NCBI GenBank assembly: GCA_910588535.1
Contig: CAJUOO010000008.1
Span: 1 to 62,531, forward strand
Length of the DNA stretch: 62,531 nucleotides
Origin: an uncultured Lachnospiraceae bacterium
Lineage (GTDB): Bacteria; Bacillota; Clostridia; Lachnospirales; Lachnospiraceae
Reading direction: 5' to 3'
This document shows positions 44,701 to 53,549 of the stretch, one piece after another. Every line of letters starts with the position of its first letter. The first letter of the stretch is position 1. The notes below the pieces were generated by a model, which saw only the letters and a list, made by a program, of their open reading frames with translations, searched no databases and had not been told where the DNA came from. A program made the translations under genes and the position numbers.

Positions 44701-45600
44701 TTACTCCCATCTACCCGCGGAAATAAAAAAATGCTTATACGGAATTGTGTTGACCACCGGATGATTAATGCCATGAAATTGACATTCATCCTCCCCATAA
44801 CAAGTCCCATGATCCGAACAACATATCACAAAAGCATCTCCCCTTTGTGCTCTCCAGCCCTCAAACAGCCTTCCCATCTCCTGATCCACATACCGCAGCG
44901 CTGCGGCATGACTTGACAAGCTGTCACCAGAAGCACCCTCCTGATAAAAATAATTAGGGTAGTGGATGGCATCTACATTGAGATAAAGAAAGATATGCTT
45001 TTCTTGATCAGCATCCGCTATTTTTCTTAAAATAAAATCGACCTGATTTTTTGTGCTGTCCTTCACTGGACAGCCAAAAGAAGGATGCCAGAAACTCTTC
45101 TTAAAATATCCCGGAAATACCCTTCCCAGATCTGATCGCTTATCAAAAAAAGCCACACCGCCCACACACCATGTATCATATCCTTCCTTTTCCAGCCCCT
45201 CCATAATCGTGCTGCCAGAAAAAGCAAATGCTCCTTCTGGTTCTTTTTTCCCAAGTCCAATTGCCTTTGGAAAGAACAAAAGCTCTCGATCTGTAACATT
45301 TTTCGCATCAAATCCACATGGCAAAAAGCCTGCGAACATGGCATGATGAGATGGGTAGGTAAAATTTCCCGGCGCCTGACATTTTTTCCATTTTCCAAAC
45401 TGATTGAAAACCGGTGTGCGCCCTGCTTCCTCCTCCTCAACCGCCACATCATAGCGCAATGTATCAAGACAGATAAAAAGAATATCTTTCTTGCCTACCA
45501 CCTGCGCCATATCCACAGAAGGCTTCTTATTCGTCCGGGAACCTGCAAACAATCGCACAGGCACTTCCTGCTCCGCAGATCTCATTCCCTCTTCACTCAT
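44701..45600 (-). CDS. STM4013/SEN3800-family sulfatase-like hydrolase
   Basis: This 299-residue protein has the alkaline phosphatase/sulfatase fold. FICLDTLRYDVA near residue 45 holds the first metal aspartate. GNFTYPSHHAMFAGFLP near 80-95 holds the nucleophile position (threonine/serine, no cysteine for formylglycine). FVICCSDHGTCYGEDEC near 260 holds the second metal site. It should cleave a phosphate, phosphonate or sulfate ester. A GAGG site lies 6 bp before the ATG at 45600. It is the central gene of the STM4011-4015 cluster. Confidence 0.88.
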   Translation of the reverse strand: MSEEGMRSAEQEVPVRLFAGSRTNKKPSVDMAQVVGKKDILFICLDTLRYDVAVEEEEAGRTPVFNQFGKWKKCQAPGNFTYPSHHAMFAGFLPCGFDAKNVTDRELLFFPKAIGLGKKEPEGAFAFSGSTIMEGLEKEGYDTWCVGGVAFFDKRSDLGRVFPGYFKKSFWHPSFGCPVKDSTKNQVDFILRKIADADQEKHIFLYLNVDAIHYPNYFYQEGASGDSLSSHAAALRYVDQEMGRLFEGWRAQRGDAFVICCSDHGTCYGEDECQFHGINHPVVNTIPYKHFFISAGRWE

Positions 45601-45729
45601 AGATTACCTCATTTCTGCGCTGCTTTTATCTCTTTCCAGTTTGTGGATGCAGCGCAGACACAAACTTAGGAATGAAAGATTGAAAATTTTCTCCTAACTG
45701 TACATATTACAAAGCGGTGCCACATAAAA

Positions 45730-46767
45730 TCACAGACAGCATGCTTTCATTATTTTCGCCTGATGGCGGTAAATTTTATTTTTATTATAAATATCCTGAT
45801 AAATCAGATCTCCCTGAGAATTCATCTCTATCACTCTTGGAACTTGACTGCCCTTTTCCAACAAAATATCAATGCCAACGCTCCGAAGCCCCGGATAGCA
45901 CTCCACACATCTCTGACAAAGCAATATAATCTCATCAATCTTTTTCTCAGAAAGCCCCAGCTTTTTATATTCCACTGGATGATTATTCAGATGCAGATTC
46001 GTCACAGGACCACTAGAGAGCCTTCCCAGCAAAAAATCCAGCTCGCCCTCCTGAAACACTGCTCGTAAATCATATGAATAGCCTTGATATTCCTCCTTGG
46101 CGTACCATCGTTCCACAATACAGTCCATCCTCAGCAGATGCTCCAATAAAGGAAGAATCTCCTCTGGCTCTGAAAATCGTCGCAGCCTCTTTGTGTTGAC
46201 AAGCTCTCCATTCTCATGAATCAGTGCACAAGTATAAAATACCATCCTGCCAGTGCGCGGTTGTATGCGCAAGGCGGACACTCCAGCGGCTCCAGAACCA
46301 TTTACCGGCTTAATGAACACCTGATAGATCCTTCTCTTCTTCATTTGCTCAAAAAGCTGCTCTACAGTAAATCCATTCTTTTCAGATACATACGCATCTA
46401 CCAGAGATTCTGTCACAGATATACCTGCCTTAAGAAGCCTTCTCTTACATACCAACTTATCAAGCAGCTCTATTATCGTAGCAGGAGCATTGAAAAATTC
46501 TATCCCTCGCTCCTGTATCATTTTATCCAGTGCCCACAGAGTATCTATATAATCGCCTGTCAAGCTATCAAGAGTATCAAGAGAACAGCTTGTCCAGAGA
46601 GGGGGATCGATCTTTACAAATAACTCTTTTCCAGAAAATCTGTCAAGATGCTCTCTCCAATTCCTCCAGTCTATCAGAAAAAAGGACAGCCCCTCTTTCT
46701 CTGCCGCCCTCTCCAGATAAATTGTTCTCTTTGTATCAGGATTTCCAAGCAATATTGCCCGCCTCAT
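45730..46767 (-). CDS. STM4014-family ATP-grasp-like protein
   Basis: This is a 345-residue protein with ATP-grasp character. KPVNGSGAAGVSALR is near 170 (the glycine-rich lid with the lysine), YDLRAVF near 240, and SVGIDILLE ... RVIEMNSQGDL near 305-325 (the Mg-binding acidic residues and asparagine). ATP-grasp enzymes join a carboxylate to an amine or thiol with ATP. The ATG at 46767 overlaps the TGA of the STM4015 gene (ATGA), which fixes the start and shows translational coupling. Confidence 0.85.
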   Translation of the reverse strand: MRRAILLGNPDTKRTIYLERAAEKEGLSFFLIDWRNWREHLDRFSGKELFVKIDPPLWTSCSLDTLDSLTGDYIDTLWALDKMIQERGIEFFNAPATIIELLDKLVCKRRLLKAGISVTESLVDAYVSEKNGFTVEQLFEQMKKRRIYQVFIKPVNGSGAAGVSALRIQPRTGRMVFYTCALIHENGELVNTKRLRRFSEPEEILPLLEHLLRMDCIVERWYAKEEYQGYSYDLRAVFQEGELDFLLGRLSSGPVTNLHLNNHPVEYKKLGLSEKKIDEIILLCQRCVECYPGLRSVGIDILLEKGSQVPRVIEMNSQGDLIYQDIYNKNKIYRHQAKIMKACCL

Positions 46768-47621
46768 TCTGTCAGCATGGCGTGCATGCAATAATAATCC
46801 TCATCCTCACAAAGTCCATTCCCTTCTGAGACATCTACCTCAATTGGGAGTCCTTCCAGCTTTTCTGCCATCTCATCTGATAGATAATGATAATGCAAGT
46901 CCAGCTTTTTAATATTTTTCCACTCAGGAATTTTTTCCAGAAGCAGACTGCCTCCCTTATCCGTCAAAGTTCCCATAGATAGATCCAGCGTGCTTATCTG
47001 TCCCATATATTTACTGTTAAGAACCACTTCTATTAACTCATCTTGAATCTCACTGTTCGTAATTCCCAGATACGTAAGCTCTGGAAAATCCGATTCGGCA
47101 AGCAATTCCTTAATAGCGTCTACATCTCCGTCAAATCCATACTCATCACTTCCAATATAAAGCATCAATTTTTTCAGCTTTGGAAGCCTAGCATTCTGTA
47201 CAGATTCTATTACAGACACAGGAAGACCACCACAGATAACGGTCAGTGATTCTAGATTTTCATGATGAATCTTTCCAAGTCTCAGATCCATGCCTCCCTT
47301 AACGGTAAATTTCTTAAGCTGTGGCAAAGCATCCCAAAGCTTGCTATAATCACCCTGAATAATCCATGACACCTCACAATCCTCATAGCCCATATCCCCG
47401 AAAAACAGGCTCTCAATATTAGAAAACCGCTCTGCATTTTTCACAATTCCATCAATTAACTCTTGGCAATCATCCTCCCACGCATTTCCCCAACTGCCGA
47501 TAACAAGCTCCTTCAAATCAGGAAGATCTGGATCATCCAATATCTTTTTCAACAGATCCTCCACTCCCTTACCATCATCATATTCCTCATAACTGATAGA
47601 ATAAAACTTACTTATTTCCAT
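46764..47621 (-). CDS. STM4015-family leucine-rich-repeat protein
   Basis: This 285-residue protein is built mainly of leucine-rich repeats (repeats of about 25 residues with LxxLxLxxxxL, for example STLDLSMGTLTDKGG and IKKLDLHYHYLSDEM). The N-terminus (KFYSISYEEYDDG) matches the family start as I remember it. It has no signal peptide, so it acts inside the cell, perhaps as the recognition subunit for the other products. It is the first gene of the operon. It ends MLTE-stop at 46764, overlapping the start of the STM4014 gene. Confidence 0.83.
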   Translation of the reverse strand: MEISKFYSISYEEYDDGKGVEDLLKKILDDPDLPDLKELVIGSWGNAWEDDCQELIDGIVKNAERFSNIESLFFGDMGYEDCEVSWIIQGDYSKLWDALPQLKKFTVKGGMDLRLGKIHHENLESLTVICGGLPVSVIESVQNARLPKLKKLMLYIGSDEYGFDGDVDAIKELLAESDFPELTYLGITNSEIQDELIEVVLNSKYMGQISTLDLSMGTLTDKGGSLLLEKIPEWKNIKKLDLHYHYLSDEMAEKLEGLPIEVDVSEGNGLCEDEDYYCMHAMLTE

Positions 47622-47781
47622 GTAGAACCCTCCTTATTAAATATTCTAACAAACATTATACTACCAGAACATAACACAAACAACTGCTATTTGTCACATA
47701 TAGCAGTTTTACATCAAATAAGATAAGGACTTCCTCTGTTCTGATCCTATGATTCGGATCAATTGGAATTTCTCTTTTTGC

Positions 47782-48582
47782 TTATTTCCCATATAAAATA
47801 TGTGCTACCTTCCTGCCAGCATTTGTTCCCACTTCATTGTAAGCTTTTTGATAATAGTGAAAGGAATCTTTCATCAATCCGCGCTCTTTCATTGCTGGAA
47901 AGCTTTCATCTGCAAGTATGATCTCTGGAACTGTTTCTGTCAATTTTCTCTGGATAGTCTGGATCTCTTGATAGCTGATTTCCTCTGAGCCATTATAATT
48001 CCCGATTAATATGAAAAAGCAGTGCTCTATCCCCTGCAATTTTAGCTCCTCCCAAAATTGCATAAAATAATGCTGATACATCCTTCCCGTCATGCCCTTA
48101 TCCCCGTCTGTCTCTCCCTGACACCATAACAAGCAAGTATGTAAAATGGATATTTCTTCATTTCTTAGATATCTCCTGCAGGAACTTAAACGTTCCTTTA
48201 CATCCGCAAAGAATTTCTTATCCGGCTGCCACTGAAGAATGGAAGAACCTCCCTTTGAGGCAGAAACTCCTATTATCGGCACCCCTGTACACTGATAATA
48301 GGAATTAACAAACGCCGTCACCATAGAGCCTGTCTTTCTATCTCCATCGTCAATGCCCTCCGCTCGATTCTCGTCACGCCCAAACGGTTCTTTTATCGGT
48401 ATCAGGTTGTCTGGATCTGTCACCGCTCTATATTCATACCCGGCGCCCTTCTTGAGAGGTGGCGCCGGGTCTGGGAATCGCTCACAGCTCTCCCCTCTTC
48501 CTGCCATATTGGATTGTCCCATAAATAAAAACAAATCCGCCTTATGTAATCTATCACTCGTTTCTTTTCTATCTATCATCAT
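47782..48582 (-). CDS. Sialate O-acetylesterase-like carbohydrate esterase (SASA family)
   Basis: This 266-residue serine esterase has the GDS/SGNH-type block 1 motif FMGQSNMAGRGE (nucleophile serine near 24). A conserved WCQGETDGDKG lies in the middle and the catalytic histidine is in MKDSFHYYQKAYNEVG near 245. Members remove acetyl groups from sugars of plant cell walls or sialic acids. No signal peptide is seen, so the substrate is probably intracellular oligosaccharide. It overlaps the toxin gene by 14 bp. The esterase has no known link to toxin-antitoxin function. Confidence 0.85.
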   Translation of the reverse strand: MMIDRKETSDRLHKADLFLFMGQSNMAGRGESCERFPDPAPPLKKGAGYEYRAVTDPDNLIPIKEPFGRDENRAEGIDDGDRKTGSMVTAFVNSYYQCTGVPIIGVSASKGGSSILQWQPDKKFFADVKERLSSCRRYLRNEEISILHTCLLWCQGETDGDKGMTGRMYQHYFMQFWEELKLQGIEHCFFILIGNYNGSEEISYQEIQTIQRKLTETVPEIILADESFPAMKERGLMKDSFHYYQKAYNEVGTNAGRKVAHILYGK

Positions 48583-48835
48583 AATGTCCCATGCACTGTA
48601 TCACTATTATCAAATCTTGTTCTAGCTGATACACAAGTCTATCCTTGTCGTTAATGCGCCGGCTCCACTTTCCATTGTTAATTCCTTTTAATGCCTCAGG
48701 CTTTCCCGCCCCTGTAAAGGGGCTTTTCTGAATCGCCTTAAGCAGTGCATTAATTTTTTTCAGGGTGCGCTTATCCTGAATCTGCCAAAACAGATACTCC
48801 TCCCATGCATTTTCAGAAAAAGTAATTCTACTCAA
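48569..48835 (-). CDS. YoeB/Txe-family toxin, mRNA interferase
   Basis: This 88-residue RelE/YoeB-type toxin begins ISFSE-like (RITFSENAWEEYLFW). It has a basic middle (KPEALKGINNGKWSRRINDK) and the conserved DRLVYQ ... IIVIQCMGHYDDR C-terminus with the catalytic His and Tyr. Such toxins cleave mRNA on the ribosome when the antitoxin is lost. It overlaps the antitoxin gene by 8 bp, the usual antitoxin-then-toxin order. Confidence 0.9.
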   Translation of the reverse strand: MSRITFSENAWEEYLFWQIQDKRTLKKINALLKAIQKSPFTGAGKPEALKGINNGKWSRRINDKDRLVYQLEQDLIIVIQCMGHYDDR

Positions 48836-49016
48836 GCTCCATGGCCTCCAATTCTTCCATCGCTTTCACAACCACCTTACCTTCTCTTACCTGTCTGTCA
48901 GATTTGTCGAGCCACACCATATTTTCCTCTGTAAAAAAAGGATCGAGGGACAATGTATCCTCGTCCCTTCCCTCCATACCATCCTTTCTATACATAAAAT
49001 AAGATTCTGCCGCCAT
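48828..49016 (-). CDS. Antitoxin of the YoeB-type pair
   Basis: This 62-residue protein is short for a Phd/YefM-type antitoxin (usually about 80-90 residues). The C-terminal part FFTEENMVWLDKSDRQVREG with KVVVKAMEELEAME fits the toxin-binding tail of this group. The N-terminal DNA-binding part is short or atypical (AAESYFMYRKDGMEG). It may be reduced in regulation or represent a variant. The ribosome binding site is weak. Confidence 0.75.
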   Translation of the reverse strand: MAAESYFMYRKDGMEGRDEDTLSLDPFFTEENMVWLDKSDRQVREGKVVVKAMEELEAMELE

Positions 49017-49093
49017 ACTTCTGCCCTGCCCTTGAAAAGCGTTCTTTTTATCTCTATTTTATGTGAATAGACAGGATTTAGACCTTATTTTCT

Positions 49094-49750
49094 TTATAGC
49101 AATTCCCACTCCACTGCTACTGACGCAGATAGCTCCACCTCTGCAGGAGTCAAATCTGGCATATCTATCTTCCTTGCACATAAAAAAGCCGGAACAGCCA
49201 GTTGATTCTCTGTACCTCTCATGATCTCTCCATTCCGGTTTGTATATGCAATCGACACAACCTGACCAAGCCTTGTATCGGCGGCACGGGCAATCACTTC
49301 CGCCTGATGCTTGGAATCCGCCACAGCATCCTCCAACAGCTTATCCTTATATGTCTCAGGATTAGACACCACATATTCCAAACCGATCTCTGGCGTCAAG
49401 CTGCTCTGCACAATCTCATTTAATATTCCACCTGCCACCTTGTGATCCATGCCAAGCTCTATCACAAAGCTATGCCTATAACGATATCCATCAAATACCT
49501 TCATCTGTTCATTTCTCTCATTTGTATGATAAGAATATTCTGCCGTAATTCCCCAAGAAAGCGTTTTAAGCTCTGATTCTGCAAGATTTGCGCGCTTTAC
49601 CACCTCAATCATCTCATGCTGTGCTTTTTCTGCATACTCCATCGCCTCACAGTATTCCTTTGTCATATTCTCTATCTTAATTCTAAGGCGTATTTTATCA
49701 GGCACCGCTGACATTCTTGAGTATCCTATAATCTTAATGGTATGTTCCAT
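49094..49750 (-). CDS. SIMPL-domain protein (DUF541)
   Basis: This 218-residue protein has a single SIMPL/DUF541 domain with the typical YSRMSAVPDKIRLRIKIENM start and ADTRLGQVVSIAY near residue 165. There is no signal peptide, unlike many secreted members. The function is not well defined; related proteins have been linked to signalling and oxidative stress. The ATG at 49750 is preferred over a GTG start at 49759, because the AGGAG site is well spaced only for the ATG. Confidence 0.85.
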   Translation of the reverse strand: MEHTIKIIGYSRMSAVPDKIRLRIKIENMTKEYCEAMEYAEKAQHEMIEVVKRANLAESELKTLSWGITAEYSYHTNERNEQMKVFDGYRYRHSFVIELGMDHKVAGGILNEIVQSSLTPEIGLEYVVSNPETYKDKLLEDAVADSKHQAEVIARAADTRLGQVVSIAYTNRNGEIMRGTENQLAVPAFLCARKIDMPDLTPAEVELSASVAVEWELL

Positions 49751-49841
49751 ATCAATCACTCCTCTCTCTATTCACTCCTGTTTTTCTATCTTATCTATGT
49801 ACATTGCACGCCAGATATGAGCGGATCTGACCACATATGCG

Positions 49842-49871
49842 AAAAACAGCCTCGAAAATATTCCGAGGCTG
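49842..49871 (-). terminator. Terminator of the galacturonate operon
   Basis: CAGCCTCG pairs with CGAGGCTG and is followed on the minus strand by TTTTT. It lies 30 bp after the kdgK stop codon. Confidence 0.85.
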
Positions 49872-49901
49872 CCTTTACTCATCTATCTAACCGATATGCC
49901 T

Positions 49902-50936
49902 TTATCTCTGTACACGGCCGGAAGCATCTCCACCTGCCAATGTCTCCACTTCTTTTCTGGATACTAAGTTAAAGTCTCCCGGAATCGTATGCTTTAATGC
50001 GGATGCTGCTACACCAAACTCCAAAGCTGCCTTGAAATCTTTTTCATCAAGGAATCCACAGATAGTACCGCCTGCGAAGGAATCTCCGCCGCCCACACGG
50101 TCAACGATCGGATGGATGCTGTAAGTCTTGGAATGATAAAATTCCTTAGTATCTCTGGAATAGATACAAGCAGACCAGCCGTTATCTGATGCGGAATGGC
50201 TCACGCGCAGGGAGGAGATGCAGTACTCAAAATTATAGTCTGCAACCATCTGCTCAAAGATGGACTTATAACCTGCAAGCTCCAGATCACCGCTGGTGAC
50301 ATCTGTGTTGCCCGGCTTATAACCAAGCACAAGCTCAGCATCCTCTTCATTTCCAATGCACACATCTACATACTGCATCAGATTTTTCATAACCTTCTGT
50401 GCTTTCTCGGAGGACCATAATTTCTTGCGGAAGTTTAAGTCAACAGATACCTTTACATTATGTCTCTTCGCTGCTTTTAATGCTTCCTCTGTCAACACTG
50501 CTGCTGTATCAGATACCGCAGGTGTGATTCCTGTGAAATGGAACCAATCAGCTCCCTCAAAGATCGCATCAAAATCAAAATCCTCTGGCTTTGCGGTAGA
50601 GATTGAAGAATGTGCTCTGTCATAGACAACCTTAGAAGGTCTCATGGAAGAACCAGACTCCAAGAAATAGATTCCAAGCCTCTCGCCGCACTTTGCGATA
50701 TTCTTTGTGCCAACATTATATTTTCTCAAAGCTGCTACCGCACACTCACCAATCTCATTGTCGGGAACTGCTGTCACAAACTCTGCATCATGTCCATAAT
50801 TAGCAAGAGAAACCGCAACATTTGCCTCGCCTCCACCATAGCATACATCAAATTCATCTGCCTGAATGAATTTCTCGCTGTTTGGAGTGGATAATCTTAA
50901 CATGATCTCACCCATAGTAATCACTTTTTTCGCCAT
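49902..50936 (-). CDS. kdgK: 2-Keto-3-deoxygluconate kinase (PfkB family)
   Basis: This is a 344-residue ribokinase/PfkB-type sugar kinase. It has the N-terminal TMGEIMLRLSTP with the substrate-binding GGGEANVAVSLANYG, and the signature 2 DRVGGGDSFAGGTICGF with the catalytic aspartate. It phosphorylates 2-keto-3-deoxygluconate to KDPG, the step before the Eda aldolase, in galacturonate catabolism. It is the last gene of uxaB-uxaA-eda-kdgK and 59 bp after eda. The exact substrate is inferred from the operon; the kinase family is certain. Confidence 0.92.
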   Translation of the reverse strand: MAKKVITMGEIMLRLSTPNSEKFIQADEFDVCYGGGEANVAVSLANYGHDAEFVTAVPDNEIGECAVAALRKYNVGTKNIAKCGERLGIYFLESGSSMRPSKVVYDRAHSSISTAKPEDFDFDAIFEGADWFHFTGITPAVSDTAAVLTEEALKAAKRHNVKVSVDLNFRKKLWSSEKAQKVMKNLMQYVDVCIGNEEDAELVLGYKPGNTDVTSGDLELAGYKSIFEQMVADYNFEYCISSLRVSHSASDNGWSACIYSRDTKEFYHSKTYSIHPIVDRVGGGDSFAGGTICGFLDEKDFKAALEFGVAASALKHTIPGDFNLVSRKEVETLAGGDASGRVQR

Positions 50937-50995
50937 TTTATAAATTCCTCCGTTTTCATATATTATCTAGCTTTTCACCAAAAAACTTCCATTTT

Positions 50996-51958
50996 TTAGC
51001 GCTGTACCAGATGAATTGCAAAGCCGCCAAATTCACCCTTAAAGTAAACTGCCTTCATATTGCCCTTTGCGTCATATTTTGCTGTGTCCATATCAAATGC
51101 AAAGCCTCTCTTCTCCAGATGATAGATCGCTCTGTGAATATAATTTGTCTGAACTGCAATATGTCCATTCGCCCCCAGATATGGCTTCTTCATAATCTCG
51201 AAGCCAGTCCCGGCAAAGATGGAGCTATTGCCTGCCTTTTTCTCAAAACCAAACATCTTATTCAGAGAGGTAGCCACATCATCTGCCTCATTCTCATCCT
51301 GTGCATTAATTCCAACATGCTTAAGCTCAAAGCCAAGCATCGTCTCAACAGCCTCTCTCGTCAGCTTCTCAATTCCCGCAAAATCACCCGCTGCAACCAT
51401 AGCCTTATTCACCATCCAGCTTCCGCCGCACGCGATAATCTTATTAAAATCAAGATAATCACATACATTTGATGCATTGATACCGCCAGTAGGCATAAAC
51501 TTCATATTCACATAAGGAGCTGCCATGGATTTGATCATATTCAGACCGCCTGCTGCCTCTGCTGGGAAGAACTTAACAACCTCAAGCCCAAGCTCGATAG
51601 CCTGCTCCACATCACTTGGATTTGCGGTTCCGGGTGTAATCGGGATACCCTTGTCCACACAGTACTTTACAACCTTGGGATTTAAGCCCGGACTAACAAT
51701 AAACTTAGCCCCAGCATTTACTGCGCGATCCACCTGCTCTGTAGTGAGAACAGTACCTGCGCCAACTAACAGCTCAGGAAACTTTGATGCCATAATACGG
51801 ATGGATTCCTCCGCTGCCGCCGTGCGGAATGTCACCTCCGCACAAGGAAGCCCGCCATCAATCAAAGCCTTTGCCAAAGGCTCTGCATCCTTGACATCAT
51901 CCAGCGCAATAACAGGCACAATACCTATCTTGCTGATCTCTTCCAATACTTTGTTCAT
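50996..51958 (-). CDS. eda: KDPG aldolase fused to a VOC/glyoxalase-like domain
   Basis: The N-terminal part (about 1-212) is a class I 2-keto-3-deoxy-6-phosphogluconate aldolase, with the Schiff-base lysine in EVVKFFPAEAAGG and the glycine-rich phosphate site FMPTGGINASN. It cleaves KDPG to pyruvate and glyceraldehyde-3-phosphate. An extra domain of about 105 residues (from about ELKHVGINAQDENEADDVAT) has the pattern of vicinal-oxygen-chelate/glyoxalase proteins (HVGI, then NYIHRAIYHLEKRGF). Its function is unknown. The ATG at 51958 with GGAGG is preferred over the longer frame. Confidence 0.9.
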   Translation of the reverse strand: MNKVLEEISKIGIVPVIALDDVKDAEPLAKALIDGGLPCAEVTFRTAAAEESIRIMASKFPELLVGAGTVLTTEQVDRAVNAGAKFIVSPGLNPKVVKYCVDKGIPITPGTANPSDVEQAIELGLEVVKFFPAEAAGGLNMIKSMAAPYVNMKFMPTGGINASNVCDYLDFNKIIACGGSWMVNKAMVAAGDFAGIEKLTREAVETMLGFELKHVGINAQDENEADDVATSLNKMFGFEKKAGNSSIFAGTGFEIMKKPYLGANGHIAVQTNYIHRAIYHLEKRGFAFDMDTAKYDAKGNMKAVYFKGEFGGFAIHLVQR

Positions 51959-52048
51959 TTTTAACCTCCATTCTGCCGTGCTCCGGCAATGCAAGACTGT
52001 ATTCTAGTTTTTATTATAAATTTTGCCATATTTTTTGTCAATTAGATT

Positions 52049-53530
52049 TTACAAAGTAACACCCTGTTTAAAGATCGCCATATCGTGGAAGCCCGCTTCT
52101 TCTGCTTTCACCTTTTTGCCGGATGCCACATCCAACACATATTGAAACAGCTCCTGTGACAATTCCTCCATCGGTGTCTCCTCCACCAGCTTACCAGCAT
52201 TAAAATCAATCCATCCGCTCTTTTTCTGAAATAGAGCCGAATTGCTGGAAATCTTCACAGTGGGCACCGGAGAGGCAAATGGTGTACCACGTCCTGTTGT
52301 AAACAACACAATATGGGCACCGGCTGCCGCCAGAGCCGTGGCAGCTACCAGATCATTTCCGGGCGCGCTCAGAAGATTAAGCCCTTTCTCACATACCTGC
52401 TCCCCGTAAGCCAACACACCCTTAACCAGTGCACTTCCTGACTTCTGTGTACAGCCCAAGGATTTATCCTCCAATGTAGAAATACCGCCCTTTTTATTGC
52501 CCGGAGACGGATTCTCGTAGATGGTCTGGTTATGGCTGGTAAAATAATTCTTAAAATCATTGATCAGATCTACTGTTTTATGGAATAATCCTTCATCCGC
52601 ACACCGATCCATAAGAAGTGTCTCCGCGCCAAACATCTCAGGAACTTCTGTGAGAATTGTCGTGCCACCCTTGGAGATCAAAATATCAGAAAATGCTCCC
52701 ACCGTTGGATTCGCCGTAATGCCAGACAATCCATCGGAGCCACCACACTTCATGCCGATCACTAATTCAGAAGCATCTACCTTCTCTCGCTTACATGTTC
52801 CCGCATAAGACACAAGCTCCTCAAGAAGCTTTATGCCTGCCTCCATCTCGTCCTCCACCTCTTGGCAGACTAAAAAGCGCACTCTATCCTTATCATAATC
52901 ACCCATAAACTTCTTGATTTCTTCTATATTACTGTTCTCACAGCCAAGACCCAGCAGAAGAACACCTCCTGCATTAGGATGATTGACAAGATTCGCCAAG
53001 ATCTTTCTTGTATTATCCTGATCCTCACCCATCTGAGAACAGCCATATGGGTGAGTAAATGCAATTACATCCTCTACCGTACCTGTGGCAAGTGATTTCG
53101 CCCCGCGCTCCAGCGCCTTAGCAATATCATTTACACAGCCCACGGTTGGGATAATCCACACCTCATTGCGCACGCCCACCTTGCCATTTTTCCGTTTATA
53201 TCCATCAAAGGTGACATGCTCTGTCTCTTTTAAATCTGTCCCCGTCGGATGATAGGAATACTCTAACAGCTCTCCCAGCGCAGTCTTTACATTATGCGTG
53301 TGAATCCATGCACCCACGCCAATATCTTCCTTCGCATTGCCAATGCGAAAACCGTACTTAACTACAGCTTCCCCCGCCTGAATAGGCTTTATGGCAAATT
53401 TATGGCCCTGCATAATATCCTCTGCCGCTGTCACCTCACTGCCTGCCACATTCAGTATGGTGCCCTTCGCAATCGGCTTTAATGCAACTGCCACATTATC
53501 ATTCTGATGTATCTTAATAATATCCTGCAT
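52049..53530 (-). CDS. uxaA: Altronate dehydratase UxaA
   Basis: This 493-residue iron-dependent dehydratase turns D-altronate into 2-keto-3-deoxygluconate. An N-terminal SAF-type domain (about 1-75, VALKPIAKGT) precedes the large catalytic domain with FTHPYGCSQMGEDQDN, LGLGCENSNIE and MKCGGSDGLSGITANP, which hold metal ligands. The length fits the Bacillus-type UxaA. The ATG at 53530 has GGGAG 6 bp before it; the upstream part of the frame is not coding. It is coupled to uxaB (19 bp). Confidence 0.95.
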   Translation of the reverse strand: MQDIIKIHQNDNVAVALKPIAKGTILNVAGSEVTAAEDIMQGHKFAIKPIQAGEAVVKYGFRIGNAKEDIGVGAWIHTHNVKTALGELLEYSYHPTGTDLKETEHVTFDGYKRKNGKVGVRNEVWIIPTVGCVNDIAKALERGAKSLATGTVEDVIAFTHPYGCSQMGEDQDNTRKILANLVNHPNAGGVLLLGLGCENSNIEEIKKFMGDYDKDRVRFLVCQEVEDEMEAGIKLLEELVSYAGTCKREKVDASELVIGMKCGGSDGLSGITANPTVGAFSDILISKGGTTILTEVPEMFGAETLLMDRCADEGLFHKTVDLINDFKNYFTSHNQTIYENPSPGNKKGGISTLEDKSLGCTQKSGSALVKGVLAYGEQVCEKGLNLLSAPGNDLVAATALAAAGAHIVLFTTGRGTPFASPVPTVKISSNSALFQKKSGWIDFNAGKLVEETPMEELSQELFQYVLDVASGKKVKAEEAGFHDMAIFKQGVTL

Positions 53531-53549
53531 CCATCTCTCCCTCTCGTGA

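Noticed and set aside
44690..44715. Similarity of the STM4012 start region (ACTTACTCCCATCTACCCGC) to the short palindrome family
   Set aside because: Only one arm matches; the palindrome core GCCTGC/GCAGGC is missing. The shared bases are largely the Shine-Dalgarno complement.
45601..45729. Possible small peptide gene between the STM4013 and STM4014 homologues
   Set aside because: A minus-strand frame with a GGAG site exists but has no ATG/GTG/TTG start at the right distance, so no precursor peptide can be supported.
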